Of a DNA stretch of 64,000 nt, positions 15,756-23,444 are shown piece by piece. Both the position numbers and the translations under genes were made by a program. Where the stretch lies: the NCBI GenBank assembly GCA_035629775.1, contig DASPHG010000046.1:1-64000 (forward strand). The letters are read 5' to 3'. Origin of the DNA: DASPHG01 sp035629775. Its GTDB lineage: Bacteria; Actinomycetota; Thermoleophilia; Solirubrobacterales; Thermoleophilaceae. The notes under the pieces are model-generated. The model made no database searches, was not told the DNA's origin, and was given only the letters and a program-made list of their open reading frames with translations. Each line of letters starts with the position of its first letter. The first letter of the stretch is position 1.

Positions 15756-16717
15756 GGGTCGCCGTCCTCGGAGGTGGTCGGTCGAGCGAGCACGACGTCT
15801 CGCTCGCATCGGCGGCGGCGATCAGGGCCGGCCTGGAGGCCGCGGGGCACGACGCCGTCGCGGTCGAGATCGGGGCGGACGGCCGCTGGAACGCCGGCGG
15901 CGAGCCGGTCGTCATCGAGCCGGGCGCGGGAGTGGTGGGCGCAGACGTCGTCTTCCCGGCGCTGCACGGCCCGTTCGGCGAGGACGGCACGGTCCAGGGC
16001 CTTCTCGAGATCGTGGACGTGCCATACGTGGGGGCAGGCGTCCTCGCCTCGGGGCTCTGCATGGACAAGGTGACGTTCAAGGACGTGATGGCCCACGCCG
16101 GCATCCCGCAGGTGGCATACCGCCGCGCGCGCGAGGGCGACGACCTGCGCGACCTGGAGGCGCTCGGGCTGCCCGTGTTCGTGAAGCCGGCGCGCCTTGG
16201 CTCGTCCGTCGGGATCTCGAAGGCGGCGACTCCGGACGAGCTGCGGGACGCGCTCGTGGAGGCGTGGCGCCACGACCCGCTGGCCATCGTCGAGGCGCTC
16301 TCCGACGGCATGGAGGTGGAGTGCTCGGTGATCGGTAACGACGAGCCCACCGTCTCGCAGCCGGGCGAGCTCGTGGTGAACGCGGACTGGTACGACTACG
16401 AGGCGAAGTACGAGCCGGGGGGCATGGACCTGGTGGTGCCGGCGCGCCTCGACGAGCCGACCCGCGAGCGCGTGCGCGACCTGGCCGCGGAGGTCTTCAA
16501 GCGAGTGCGCTGCGCCGGCCTTGCGCGGGTGGACTTCTTCGTCGAGGACGGCGGCCGGGTTCTGGTCAACGAGCTGAACACCATGCCCGGGTTCACCGAG
16601 ACGAGCGTGTTCCCGAAGCTGTTAGACGCCTCGGGGCTGCCGTTCCCGGACCTGCTGAACCGCCTCGTGGAGCTCGCGCTGGAGCGCCACGAGCGCGAGC
16701 GGGCCTACCGCCACTAG
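15752..16717 (+). CDS. ddl: D-alanine--D-alanine ligase
   Basis: A 321-residue ATP-grasp enzyme that joins two D-Ala for the peptidoglycan stem peptide. It has VAVLGGGRSSEHDVSLAS, the substrate-end motif HGPFGEDGTVQG, KPARLGSSVGISK of the ATP loop, and the metal and product region NELNTMPGFTETS. The length is normal. GTG overlaps the pknB stop by 4 bases, so ddl is the last gene of this wall operon. The position is unlike mycobacteria, where ddl lies elsewhere. Its TAG shares the bases CTAG with the stop of the convergent kinase, leaving no room for a terminator between them. Confidence 0.96.
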   Translation: MRVAVLGGGRSSEHDVSLASAAAIRAGLEAAGHDAVAVEIGADGRWNAGGEPVVIEPGAGVVGADVVFPALHGPFGEDGTVQGLLEIVDVPYVGAGVLASGLCMDKVTFKDVMAHAGIPQVAYRRAREGDDLRDLEALGLPVFVKPARLGSSVGISKAATPDELRDALVEAWRHDPLAIVEALSDGMEVECSVIGNDEPTVSQPGELVVNADWYDYEAKYEPGGMDLVVPARLDEPTRERVRDLAAEVFKRVRCAGLARVDFFVEDGGRVLVNELNTMPGFTETSVFPKLLDASGLPFPDLLNRLVELALERHERERAYRH

Positions 16718-18195
16718 CTCTTCAGCGACATCTCCGACACCGCCGCCTTCTGCTCGCCCTCGGGCAGGGCGGTGATCCACAGGAGGTAGTAGCCGAACTC
16801 CTGCCCGGCGGCGTCCAGCTCGATCCGCTGCTCCTCGCCCACCTCGGCGGCGCTCCCGATCCGATCCCCCCAGTCCACGAGCTCGTCGGGCCGGTCGTCG
16901 GATGCGTACACCTCGGCCGACCACCCCGGGATCGGCGTGATCACGTCGAGTGCGGTGCCCGCCACGGGTGCCCGCGGGCGGATGATCAGGCCGACCCCCT
17001 CCTTCTGGAGGTCGCCGACCGTGTAGGTCTCGGTCTCCCAGCGGGTCGCGACGTTGCCGTCGATCGCGAGCCGGACCTCCTCGGGATGCTCGGTGTCGTC
17101 GCCGTCCGGGTCGAAGTCGTCGGCGCCACCCGTCTCCAGCTTGACCGCCGTCAGCGCGGGCTCGCCCGAGATGTCGGCGCCGCCGGTGCTGCCGCGCTCC
17201 GCGCGGACGACGATGAACACGAGGGCTGCGGCCACCAGCAGGCCCCCGAGGATCGTGACGAGGAGCGCCTGGCGCGGGTGGCGCAGCCGGCGCAGCGCGC
17301 CGAACTCCGCCGTGTCCTCCGGCAGGGAGCGGAGGACCGTGGTTGCCTCGCCCTCCGCCTCGCCCGAGCGCGAGGCCTCGATCACGAGCGCCTGCTCGAG
17401 GTCGGCGACCACCTCGTGGGCGCTCTGGTAGCGGTTCGCGGTCTCCTTCGCGCATGCGCGCTCGACGACGGCCGCGAGTGCGGCGGAGATCTCCGGCCGG
17501 CGCATGCGGATGTCCGGCAGCGGGTCCTTCACGTGCTTCATGGCCACGGCGACCTGGCTGTCGGCCTTGAACGGGACCTCGCCGGTGAGCATCTCGAACA
17601 GGCAGATTCCGAGGGAGTAGACGTCCGACTGCGCTGTCGTCACCTCACCCAGCGCCTGCTCGGGCGCGACGTAGTCGGTGGTGCCGAGTACGCGCCCGGT
17701 CGCGGTCAACCCTTCGGCCTCGAGCGAGCGGGCGATCCCGAAGTCGGTGACCTTCGCGCGCCCCTCCGGATCGATCAGCACGTTCTGCGGCTTCACGTCC
17801 CGGTGGACGAGCTTGTTCGAGTGGGCGCACTCGAGCGCTCGGCCGATCTCGATTGCGTAGGCGACCGCCTCGGGCACGGGGAGCCGGCCGGCCCGGCGCA
17901 GGCGATCCTTCAGGTTCTCGCCCTCGACGTACTCGAAGACGATGTAGGGGTGGTCGTCGTCCTCGCCGAAGTCGATGACCGTGACGACGTGGGGGTGGTT
18001 GAGCGAGGCGACCGCGCGCGCCTCGCGCCGAAAGCGCTCGAGCTGGTCCGAGTCGGACGAGATCTCACGGTGCATCAGCTTGATCGCCACCCAGCGCTCG
18101 AGCGTCTCGTCGAAGGCGCGATACACGGTGGACATGCCGCCCGAGCCGATCTTCTCCTCGAGGCGGAAGCGTTCGTTGAGCAGGGTGCCGATCAT
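16714..18195 (-). CDS. Ser/Thr protein kinase with discoidin-like outer domain
   Basis: A 493-residue kinase. The Gly loop is GSGGMSTVY (17-25), the ATP Lys is K39, HRDVKPQNV begins at 131, and DFG is at 151-153. The juxtamembrane part is rich in Glu, Ser and Thr. One membrane helix is near 302-324. The outer part of about 150 residues reads like a galactose-binding/F5-8 type C fold (AIDGNVATRWETETY, VITPIPGWSAEVYASDD, YYLLWITAL) in place of PASTA. Related folds bind glycans or lipids, so ligand sensing at the envelope is inferred. It starts at ATG and diverges from the DsbA-like gene across only 26 bp. It is the third such kinase in 12 kb. Confidence 0.9.
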   Translation of the reverse strand: MIGTLLNERFRLEEKIGSGGMSTVYRAFDETLERWVAIKLMHREISSDSDQLERFRREARAVASLNHPHVVTVIDFGEDDDHPYIVFEYVEGENLKDRLRRAGRLPVPEAVAYAIEIGRALECAHSNKLVHRDVKPQNVLIDPEGRAKVTDFGIARSLEAEGLTATGRVLGTTDYVAPEQALGEVTTAQSDVYSLGICLFEMLTGEVPFKADSQVAVAMKHVKDPLPDIRMRRPEISAALAAVVERACAKETANRYQSAHEVVADLEQALVIEASRSGEAEGEATTVLRSLPEDTAEFGALRRLRHPRQALLVTILGGLLVAAALVFIVVRAERGSTGGADISGEPALTAVKLETGGADDFDPDGDDTEHPEEVRLAIDGNVATRWETETYTVGDLQKEGVGLIIRPRAPVAGTALDVITPIPGWSAEVYASDDRPDELVDWGDRIGSAAEVGEEQRIELDAAGQEFGYYLLWITALPEGEQKAAVSEMSLKS

Positions 18196-18221
18196 TGGCC
18201 GTTCGTATTGTGCTTGGCGGG

Positions 18222-19004
18222 ATGGCCGTACGCGTTCGCGTCTATACCGATCCGGCCTGCTGCTGGTCCTGGGGCGCCGAGCCCTCGCTGCGACGCCTGA
18301 TGGTGGAGTTTGGCGAACAGCTTCAGTTCACCTTCTTGATGGGCGGGTTGGCCCGGGAGGCGGAGCCGGAGGTGAACGAGTGGCTCGAGGTGATGGCGGA
18401 GACCGGCATGCCGATGGACCCGCTCATTTGGACCGAGTCCATGATCACCTCCACCTACCCGGCCTGCATGGCGGTCAAGGCGGCACAGGAACAGGCGACG
18501 GACGGCGGGTACCGCTACCTGCGCACGGTGCGCGAGGGGCTCGTCTGCTTTCGCCGCAAGCTCGACACGACGGAGGCGCTGGTCGAGGAGGCGCGCCGGG
18601 CAGGCCTCGACGTGCAGCGCTTCCGGGTCGACCTCGGCTCGCACGCCATCGTCGAGGCGTTCGGGGCCGACCTCGAGGCCACGCGCTCGATCCCGAACCC
18701 GAAGCGCCCCGACCGGGTCCCGTTCCCCACGGTCCAGTTTGGGGACGGCGAGCCGCTCTTCGGCCCCACGCCCTACGAGGGCTACCGCGAGGCGGCCCTT
18801 GCGGCCGGTGCGGAGCCGGCCGGAGGCGACCCGCCCACGGTCGAGGAGGCGCTGGGCCGCTTCGGCGCGATGGCGACGCCCGAGGTGATGGCCGTCTGCG
18901 GCCTTCCCGAGCCGCGGGCGGAGGCGGAGCTCTGGCGGCTCGCCGGGGACTGGCGGGTCAAGCCCGTGCGGATCCTCAGCGGGAGGCTGTGGGAGCCGGC
19001 CTGA
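18222..19004 (+). CDS. DsbA/FrnE-type thioredoxin-fold protein with single-Cys active site
   Basis: A 260-residue protein with the layout of cytoplasmic DsbA-family (COG3531/FrnE-like) oxidoreductases: an N-terminal strand, an active-site turn DPACCWSWG, a helical insert (TSTYPACMAVKAAQEQ) and the cis-Pro region FPTVQFGDG. Where related proteins have CxWC, this one has CCWS, so the second Cys of the redox pair is Ser and the extra Cys lies beside the first. No signal peptide is seen. It may be a glutathione-type isomerase or transferase rather than a disulfide oxidase. ATG 18222 is chosen over an in-frame ATG at 18195 because the fold begins directly after it. The 3' end overlaps purM by 29 bp. 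Confidence 0.78.
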   Translation: MAVRVRVYTDPACCWSWGAEPSLRRLMVEFGEQLQFTFLMGGLAREAEPEVNEWLEVMAETGMPMDPLIWTESMITSTYPACMAVKAAQEQATDGGYRYLRTVREGLVCFRRKLDTTEALVEEARRAGLDVQRFRVDLGSHAIVEAFGADLEATRSIPNPKRPDRVPFPTVQFGDGEPLFGPTPYEGYREAALAAGAEPAGGDPPTVEEALGRFGAMATPEVMAVCGLPEPRAEAELWRLAGDWRVKPVRILSGRLWEPA

Positions 19005-20037
19005 ACCCCTCGCCGCGGCGTCCCTCGAGCCCGGCGACCTCGATCACGCCGGCGCGGTCGGTGACCTCCCCGATGACCTGCCCCGCGAGCGCCGTGGCAG
19101 CCTGCTCCGCGTCGTCCGCCGGGACAACGCAGCAGAGGCCGCATCCCATGTTGAAGACCTCGTACATCTCCTCGGGCGGCGTCTCGCCGCGCTCCGCGAT
19201 CAGACCGAAGATCGGGTGCGGCGGCAGCGCGTCGGTGATCCGATAGCCGACCGCGGCCTCCAGCCGCCCGAGATTGAGGAACCCGTCGCCGGTGATGTGG
19301 GCGAGACCCCTGACGTCGACCTCGGAGCGGAGCAGGCCGACGACCTCGCGGACGTAGATCCGCGTGGGCTCGATCAGGGCGTCGCCCACGGTGCCGTCGC
19401 CGAAGGCCTCGTGCAGGTCCGGCAGTGCGCGACGCGCGAGCGTGTAGCCGTTCGAGTGGAGACCGCTCGACGGGATGCCGACGATCGCGTCGCCCGGCTC
19501 GACTCGATCGCCGGTCACGATCGCGTCGAGCTTGACGAGTCCGACGCACGCCCCGACTAGGTCGAAGCCCGTCGGCGATGGGTGGCCCCTGATCACCTCG
19601 GGGAGCTGGGCGAGCTCGCCGCCCGGGATCTCGATGCCGGCCTGCTCGGCACCCGCCTTCAGACCCTCGGCCACCTGGGCCAGCATGTCCGGGTCCGCCT
19701 GTTCGACCGCGATGTAGTCCACGAGTGCGATCGGCTCGGCGCCGACGCAGATCAGGTCGTTCACGTTCATCGCGATGCAGTCGATCCCGACCGTGTCGAA
19801 GCGAGCGAGCTGCTCGGCCACGATCACCTTGGAGCCGACGCCGTCGGTGGACAGGGCGAGCCCGGTGGTCTCGTCGAGCCGGAGGACGTTGGCGTAGTGG
19901 CCGGAGCCCATGACGGCGCGCCTCGGTCTGCCGGTGTCGATCGTCCCCAGAACCGACACGAGCGCCCTGACCGCCGCGTCCGACTGCCCGGTATCGACTC
20001 CGGACTCGGCGTATGCGCCCTCAGCCATCACGGCCAT
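18976..20037 (-). CDS. purM: phosphoribosylformylglycinamidine cyclo-ligase (AIR synthase)
   Basis: A 353-residue enzyme of purine synthesis that closes FGAM to AIR with ATP. The family is clear from YAESGVDTG at the start, STDGVGSKV, DCIAMNVNDLICVGAEP, GEMAQ-like GGELAQLPEV, VGIPSSGLHSNGYTLAR and AHITGDGFLNL. It has the usual length. ATG 20037 and a second ATG at 20028 are both possible. The N-terminal codons overlap the end of uppP, which reads in the same direction. The last 29 bp overlap the convergent DsbA-like gene. No other pur gene is in the window. Confidence 0.95.
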   Translation of the reverse strand: MAVMAEGAYAESGVDTGQSDAAVRALVSVLGTIDTGRPRRAVMGSGHYANVLRLDETTGLALSTDGVGSKVIVAEQLARFDTVGIDCIAMNVNDLICVGAEPIALVDYIAVEQADPDMLAQVAEGLKAGAEQAGIEIPGGELAQLPEVIRGHPSPTGFDLVGACVGLVKLDAIVTGDRVEPGDAIVGIPSSGLHSNGYTLARRALPDLHEAFGDGTVGDALIEPTRIYVREVVGLLRSEVDVRGLAHITGDGFLNLGRLEAAVGYRITDALPPHPIFGLIAERGETPPEEMYEVFNMGCGLCCVVPADDAEQAATALAGQVIGEVTDRAGVIEVAGLEGRRGEGFRPAPTASR

Positions 20038-20743
20038 TCAATCTCATGGAGCGGAGGACGATCAGCCCGAGCGCCACGCGGTAGGCGCCGACCGCCGGAC
20101 TGAACAAGGGGCCAGGCCCCCTGTGCAATCCGAGCCGCGCGGCCATTAGACCCGACGCGAACGCCGCAGCGAAGCCGGCGGCGTGCGCCGCACTCGCGCG
20201 AGCCTCCCGCGTGCGCGCGAGCTTCAGTGCTGTCGCCCCCACGATCACCGGGAGCCCGGCCTCCCGCGCGAGCTGCGCCGCCGCATCACGCCGAAACCCG
20301 AGCAGGCGGGCGGCCGTCAGAGCCGCCCCGGTGCGCGACACGCCCGGCACCAGGGCGAGTGCCTGGGCGAGGCCCACGAGCAGCGCGTCGCGCAGCCCGG
20401 CCTGGTTCCCTCCGCGCCGCTCCGGGGCTCGGTCGCCGAGCACGAGCGCGATGCCCCCGGCTATCTGCCCGAACGCGACGGTGCGCGGGCCGAGCCGCCG
20501 CTCGATCGGCCGCTCGAGCGCCAGCCCGGCAAGTGCGGCGGGAAGCGCCGTCGCCGCCATGCGCACGGACGGCCGCGGCAGCGGGAAGCTCACCACCATC
20601 GCCGCGGCCGACCCCGCGTGCAGGAACACGTCGAACGCCTTGTCGCGCGAGCCGAGCAGCATGAGATGCCCCGAGCTCGAGACCGGCATGAGCTCGGCCG
20701 GCCCCTGCACGAGCCCGAGCAGCACTGCGCGCCGGAGCGTCAG
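20021..20743 (-). CDS. uppP: undecaprenyl-diphosphatase (UppP/BacA family), short form
   Basis: About 240 residues; removes a phosphate from undecaprenyl diphosphate so the lipid carrier can be reused. The active site is present: QGPAE (the E/Q-xxx-E motif), SSSGHL, and PGVSRTGAALT. The protein is shorter than the 265-275 residues usual for the family and seems to lack part of the central helices. There is no ATG near the start. CTG at 20743 would overlap the DedA stop as CTGA; GTG at 20725 is the alternative but leaves only a few residues before the first motif. Residues near the C-terminus (HRGPGPLFSP) are encoded by a GGGGCC-A-GGCCCC palindrome. The DedA overlap suggests a carrier-recycling pair. 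Confidence 0.82.
   Translation of the reverse strand: MTLRRAVLLGLVQGPAELMPVSSSGHLMLLGSRDKAFDVFLHAGSAAAMVVSFPLPRPSVRMAATALPAALAGLALERPIERRLGPRTVAFGQIAGGIALVLGDRAPERRGGNQAGLRDALLVGLAQALALVPGVSRTGAALTAARLLGFRRDAAAQLAREAGLPVIVGATALKLARTREARASAAHAAGFAAAFASGLMAARLGLHRGPGPLFSPAVGAYRVALGLIVLRSMRLNGRDG
20105..20125 (-). repeat. short G/C-block palindrome in uppP
   Basis: GGGGCC (20108-20113) and GGCCCC (20115-20120) flank one A, extended by ACA / TGT beyond a single mismatch. It lies in coding sequence and specifies an uncharacteristic Gly-Pro segment. It has the same style as the palindrome at 6819-6897 but a different sequence. Confidence 0.4.
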
Positions 20744-21387
20744 GTCGTCTCCGTGGCGGTCTTCGAGTCGCCGCCACGGCGCCTGCGGACGATCAGGTAG
20801 ATCACGCCGACCACGAGCGCGGCGGCCACCGCGTAGTCGAAGTAGTGCAGTGAGTCCTTCCAGTCGTCCCAGTGCACGCCGGCCTGCTGCCCGATATACG
20901 TGAGCATCAGGACCCACGGGATACAGCCCGCGAAGGTGAGCACGCTGAAGCGCCAGAACGGCATCCGGGCCACTCCGGCGGGCAGCGAGATGAACGTGCG
21001 GATGATGGGGAGCATCCGGCTGAAGAAGACGGTGGCGTCGCCGTAGCGCTCGAACCACCTGTCGGCCCATTCAAGGTGGTGGGGGCGGATGAAGACCTTG
21101 TGCCCGTGCTTCTCGAGGAGGTCCACCCGCCCCGCGCGCCCGACGCCGTAGGCCACCCAGGAGCCCACGAGGTTCGCGAACGAGCCGACCATCGTCGCCG
21201 CGAAAAGCGAGTACTCCCCCTCGGCCACGCGGAAGCCGGCGAACAGCATGGTGGCCTCGCTGGGCACCGGTATGCAGGCGCTTTCCAGCAGCATCAGGAC
21301 GAACACACCCGGCAGGCCGAGGGCGTCCACCACGTCGACCGCGACGTTGACGATCGGGTCGGTCAGGGATGCGATTGGCAGCGACAA
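20740..21387 (-). CDS. DedA-family membrane protein (possible undecaprenyl phosphate flippase)
   Basis: A 215-residue integral membrane protein with DedA signatures: LESACIPVPSEATMLFAG with the re-entrant Glu, VGSWVAYGVGR, and FSRMLPIIRTFISLPAG containing the key Arg residues. Members UptA and PopT flip undecaprenyl phosphate back to the cytoplasmic face. The overlap with uppP on the same transcript makes that role attractive here, though it is inference. The start is TTG at 21387. A TACCCT hexamer lies 10 nt upstream, on the same bases as the -10 of the divergent aminotransferase gene. Confidence 0.9.
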   Translation of the reverse strand: MSLPIASLTDPIVNVAVDVVDALGLPGVFVLMLLESACIPVPSEATMLFAGFRVAEGEYSLFAATMVGSFANLVGSWVAYGVGRAGRVDLLEKHGHKVFIRPHHLEWADRWFERYGDATVFFSRMLPIIRTFISLPAGVARMPFWRFSVLTFAGCIPWVLMLTYIGQQAGVHWDDWKDSLHYFDYAVAAALVVGVIYLIVRRRRGGDSKTATETT

Positions 21388-21396
21388 GCGGCGGGG

Positions 21397-21403
21397 TAGG
21401 GTA
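21397..21403. promoter_or_regulatory. overlapping divergent -10 elements
   Basis: TAGGGT (plus, 21397-21402) lies 7 nt before the TTG of the aminotransferase. Its complement shifted by one base, TACCCT (minus, 21403-21398), lies 10 nt before the TTG of DedA. Both divergent genes appear to be served by one near-symmetric hexamer in a 22-bp gap. Confidence 0.45.
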
Positions 21404-21409
21404 CCGACC

Positions 21410-22462
21410 TTGCCGGTACCGCTTTTCGCAAGCTCGCTCGACGCGTACCAGCCGCAGATCGCCGAGAAGCTCGTAGAGGTCGCCCGTAGCGGGCGCTACA
21501 TCCTGGGGCCAGAGGTGAGCGCCTTCGAGGAGGCGTTCGCGGCCTATCTGGGCGTGCGCCACTGCGTGGGCGTCGCGAACGGCACCGATGCGCTCACGAT
21601 CGCGCTGCGTGCCGTCGGCGTGCGACCCGGCGACGACGTGGTGCTGCCGTCGTTCACGTTCTACGCCACGGCCGAGGCGGTCGTGACGGTCGGCGCGCGC
21701 CCGGTCTTCTGCGACATCGACCCGACCACTTTCTGCGTCACCGCCGAGACCGTCGAGGCGGTCATGACCGCACGAACGACCGCCATCGTGCCGGTCCACC
21801 TGTTCGGCAACGTCGCGCCGATGGACGAGCTGGAGCGCTTCGGGCTGCCGCTGGTCGAGGACGCCGCTCAGGCCGCCGGGGCCCGCTACGGCGGCCGCCG
21901 CGCCGGTGCACTCGGAACGGCGGCCACGTTCTCGTTCTTCCCCTCCAAGAACCTCCCCTGTTTGGGCGACGGCGGCGCCCTCGTGACCGACGACGACGAC
22001 GTCGCCGCGCTGGCGCGGCGGCTCCGCTTCCACGGCTCAGAGGACAAGCGGACGTTCACCGAGGTCGGCTACAACTCCCGCCTCGACGAGCTCCAGGCGG
22101 CCGTCCTGAACATCCTGCTCTCCGAGCTCGACGGCTGGAACGAGAGCCGCCGGGCCGCCGCCGCGGCCTACGAGCGCCTCGGCCTCGGCGAACACGCCGA
22201 GCTGCCCGTGCCGGTGGACGGCGCGGAGCACGTGTACCACCTGTACGTCGTGCGCAACGAGGCGCTCGAGGGCATCGGGACCGGCTACTACCGCGTGCCC
22301 TGCCACCTCCAGCCCGCGATGCGGGAATGGGGCGCCGACTCGCTCGAGCTCCCCGGAACGCGCGAGGCGGCGCGCACGAATGTGGCGCTGCCCATCGGCA
22401 AGGACCTGGCCGAGGAGCAGGTGGCGGAGGTCGTTCGCGCGTGCGCGTCTGGGTCGACCTGA
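21410..22462 (+). CDS. DegT/DnrJ/EryC1 sugar aminotransferase (PglE-like)
   Basis: A 350-residue PLP enzyme that puts an amino group on a nucleotide-linked keto-sugar. The fold is clear: SGRYILGPEVSAFEEAFAAY, VGVANGTDAL, PSFTFYATAEAV, VEDAAQAAG with the PLP Asp, and FFPSKNL, whose K180 forms the Schiff base. GYNSRLDELQAAVL ends the core. The substrate is not shown by sequence. With a PglF-type dehydratase two genes on, UDP-4-keto-6-deoxy-GlcNAc is a likely one. The start is TTG 21410, consistent with a TANNNT element 7 nt before it and with the fold beginning at once. Its end overlaps the next gene by 22 bp. Confidence 0.92.
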   Translation: MPVPLFASSLDAYQPQIAEKLVEVARSGRYILGPEVSAFEEAFAAYLGVRHCVGVANGTDALTIALRAVGVRPGDDVVLPSFTFYATAEAVVTVGARPVFCDIDPTTFCVTAETVEAVMTARTTAIVPVHLFGNVAPMDELERFGLPLVEDAAQAAGARYGGRRAGALGTAATFSFFPSKNLPCLGDGGALVTDDDDVAALARRLRFHGSEDKRTFTEVGYNSRLDELQAAVLNILLSELDGWNESRRAAAAAYERLGLGEHAELPVPVDGAEHVYHLYVVRNEALEGIGTGYYRVPCHLQPAMREWGADSLELPGTREAARTNVALPIGKDLAEEQVAEVVRACASGST

Positions 22463-23436
22463 CGAACAGCCCGCACGTCCTGGTCATGCGGCCGGTCGTG
22501 CGCGCACTCGAGGCCGACGGACACGAGGTGGAGGTGACGGCGCGCGACTTCGCCCAGACGCTCGAGCTCTGCCAGCGGTTGGGCGTCGCGCACACGCCGG
22601 TCGGACGCCACCGCGGCGGCCGGCGGGGCAGCAAGGCACTCGGGCTGCTCTCGCGCTCGGCGGCGCTGACGCGGTGGGCGCACGGCCGAGGCTTCGACGC
22701 CGCGCTCGGGCACGGCTCGAACGACGTGACCGTTGCGGCGAAGCTCCTGCGGATCCCGAGCGCGACGGCGTTCGACTACGAGTGGGCCGCGACCCAGCAC
22801 CACGTCAACTGCCGCCTCGCGCGCAACGTGGTGGTCCCCGAGGCGATCCCGCCGGAGCGCCTCGACACCTACGGAGCGCGCGGAAAGGTGCGCCCGTATC
22901 CCGGGCTCAAGGAGGAGTACTACCTGGCGGACTTCGAGCCCGACGGCGACGTGATCGCCGAGCTCGGGCTCGACCCCTCCGAGCCGCTCGCGGTGGTGCG
23001 AACCCCACCCGACGTCTCGCTCTACCACCGGTTCGAGAACCCGCTGTTCAAGCAGGTCCTCGAGCGGCTGCGCGAGCAGGCGCAGACCGTCGTCCTCCCG
23101 CGAACCGCCGAGCAGCGCGCCGAGGTCGCGGGCGCGGGGGGCTTCGTCGTGCCGGAGCGCGCGGTCGACGCTCAGAGCCTCGTTTGGCACGCCGACCTCG
23201 TCGTGTCGGCGGGCGGCACGATGAACCGCGAGGCCGTCGCGCTCGGCACCCCCGTGTTCACGACGTTCGAGGGCCGTCTCGGCGCGGTCGACGAGCGCCT
23301 GCTTGCGGAGGGGCGGCTGCGGAAGCTGTCGAGCGCGGACGAGGTGGTCGTGGAGAAGCGTGATCGCGCCGTGCAAGATCGCGTGCGCCGCGACCCGCGA
23401 GACCTGGCTGGGCTGATGGTCTCGGGCCTAAACTGA
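22441..23436 (+). CDS. DUF354 glycosyltransferase-like protein
   Basis: A 331-residue protein starting VRVWVDLTNSPHVLV, the hallmark of DUF354 proteins with a GT-B-like fold related to MurG and UDP-GlcNAc epimerases. Other blocks are TARDFAQTLELCQRLG, GHGSNDVTVAAKLL, ATAFDYEWAATQHHV, YPGLKEEYYL and VVSAGGTMNREAVALGTPV, the last resembling a nucleotide-sugar pocket. Found in archaeal and bacterial surface-polysaccharide clusters; activity unproven. GTG 22441 lies inside the end of the aminotransferase gene, so co-translation is expected. It ends 8 nt before the PglF-like gene. Confidence 0.85.
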   Translation: MRVWVDLTNSPHVLVMRPVVRALEADGHEVEVTARDFAQTLELCQRLGVAHTPVGRHRGGRRGSKALGLLSRSAALTRWAHGRGFDAALGHGSNDVTVAAKLLRIPSATAFDYEWAATQHHVNCRLARNVVVPEAIPPERLDTYGARGKVRPYPGLKEEYYLADFEPDGDVIAELGLDPSEPLAVVRTPPDVSLYHRFENPLFKQVLERLREQAQTVVLPRTAEQRAEVAGAGGFVVPERAVDAQSLVWHADLVVSAGGTMNREAVALGTPVFTTFEGRLGAVDERLLAEGRLRKLSSADEVVVEKRDRAVQDRVRRDPRDLAGLMVSGLN

Positions 23437-23444
23437 CCCTGGCC

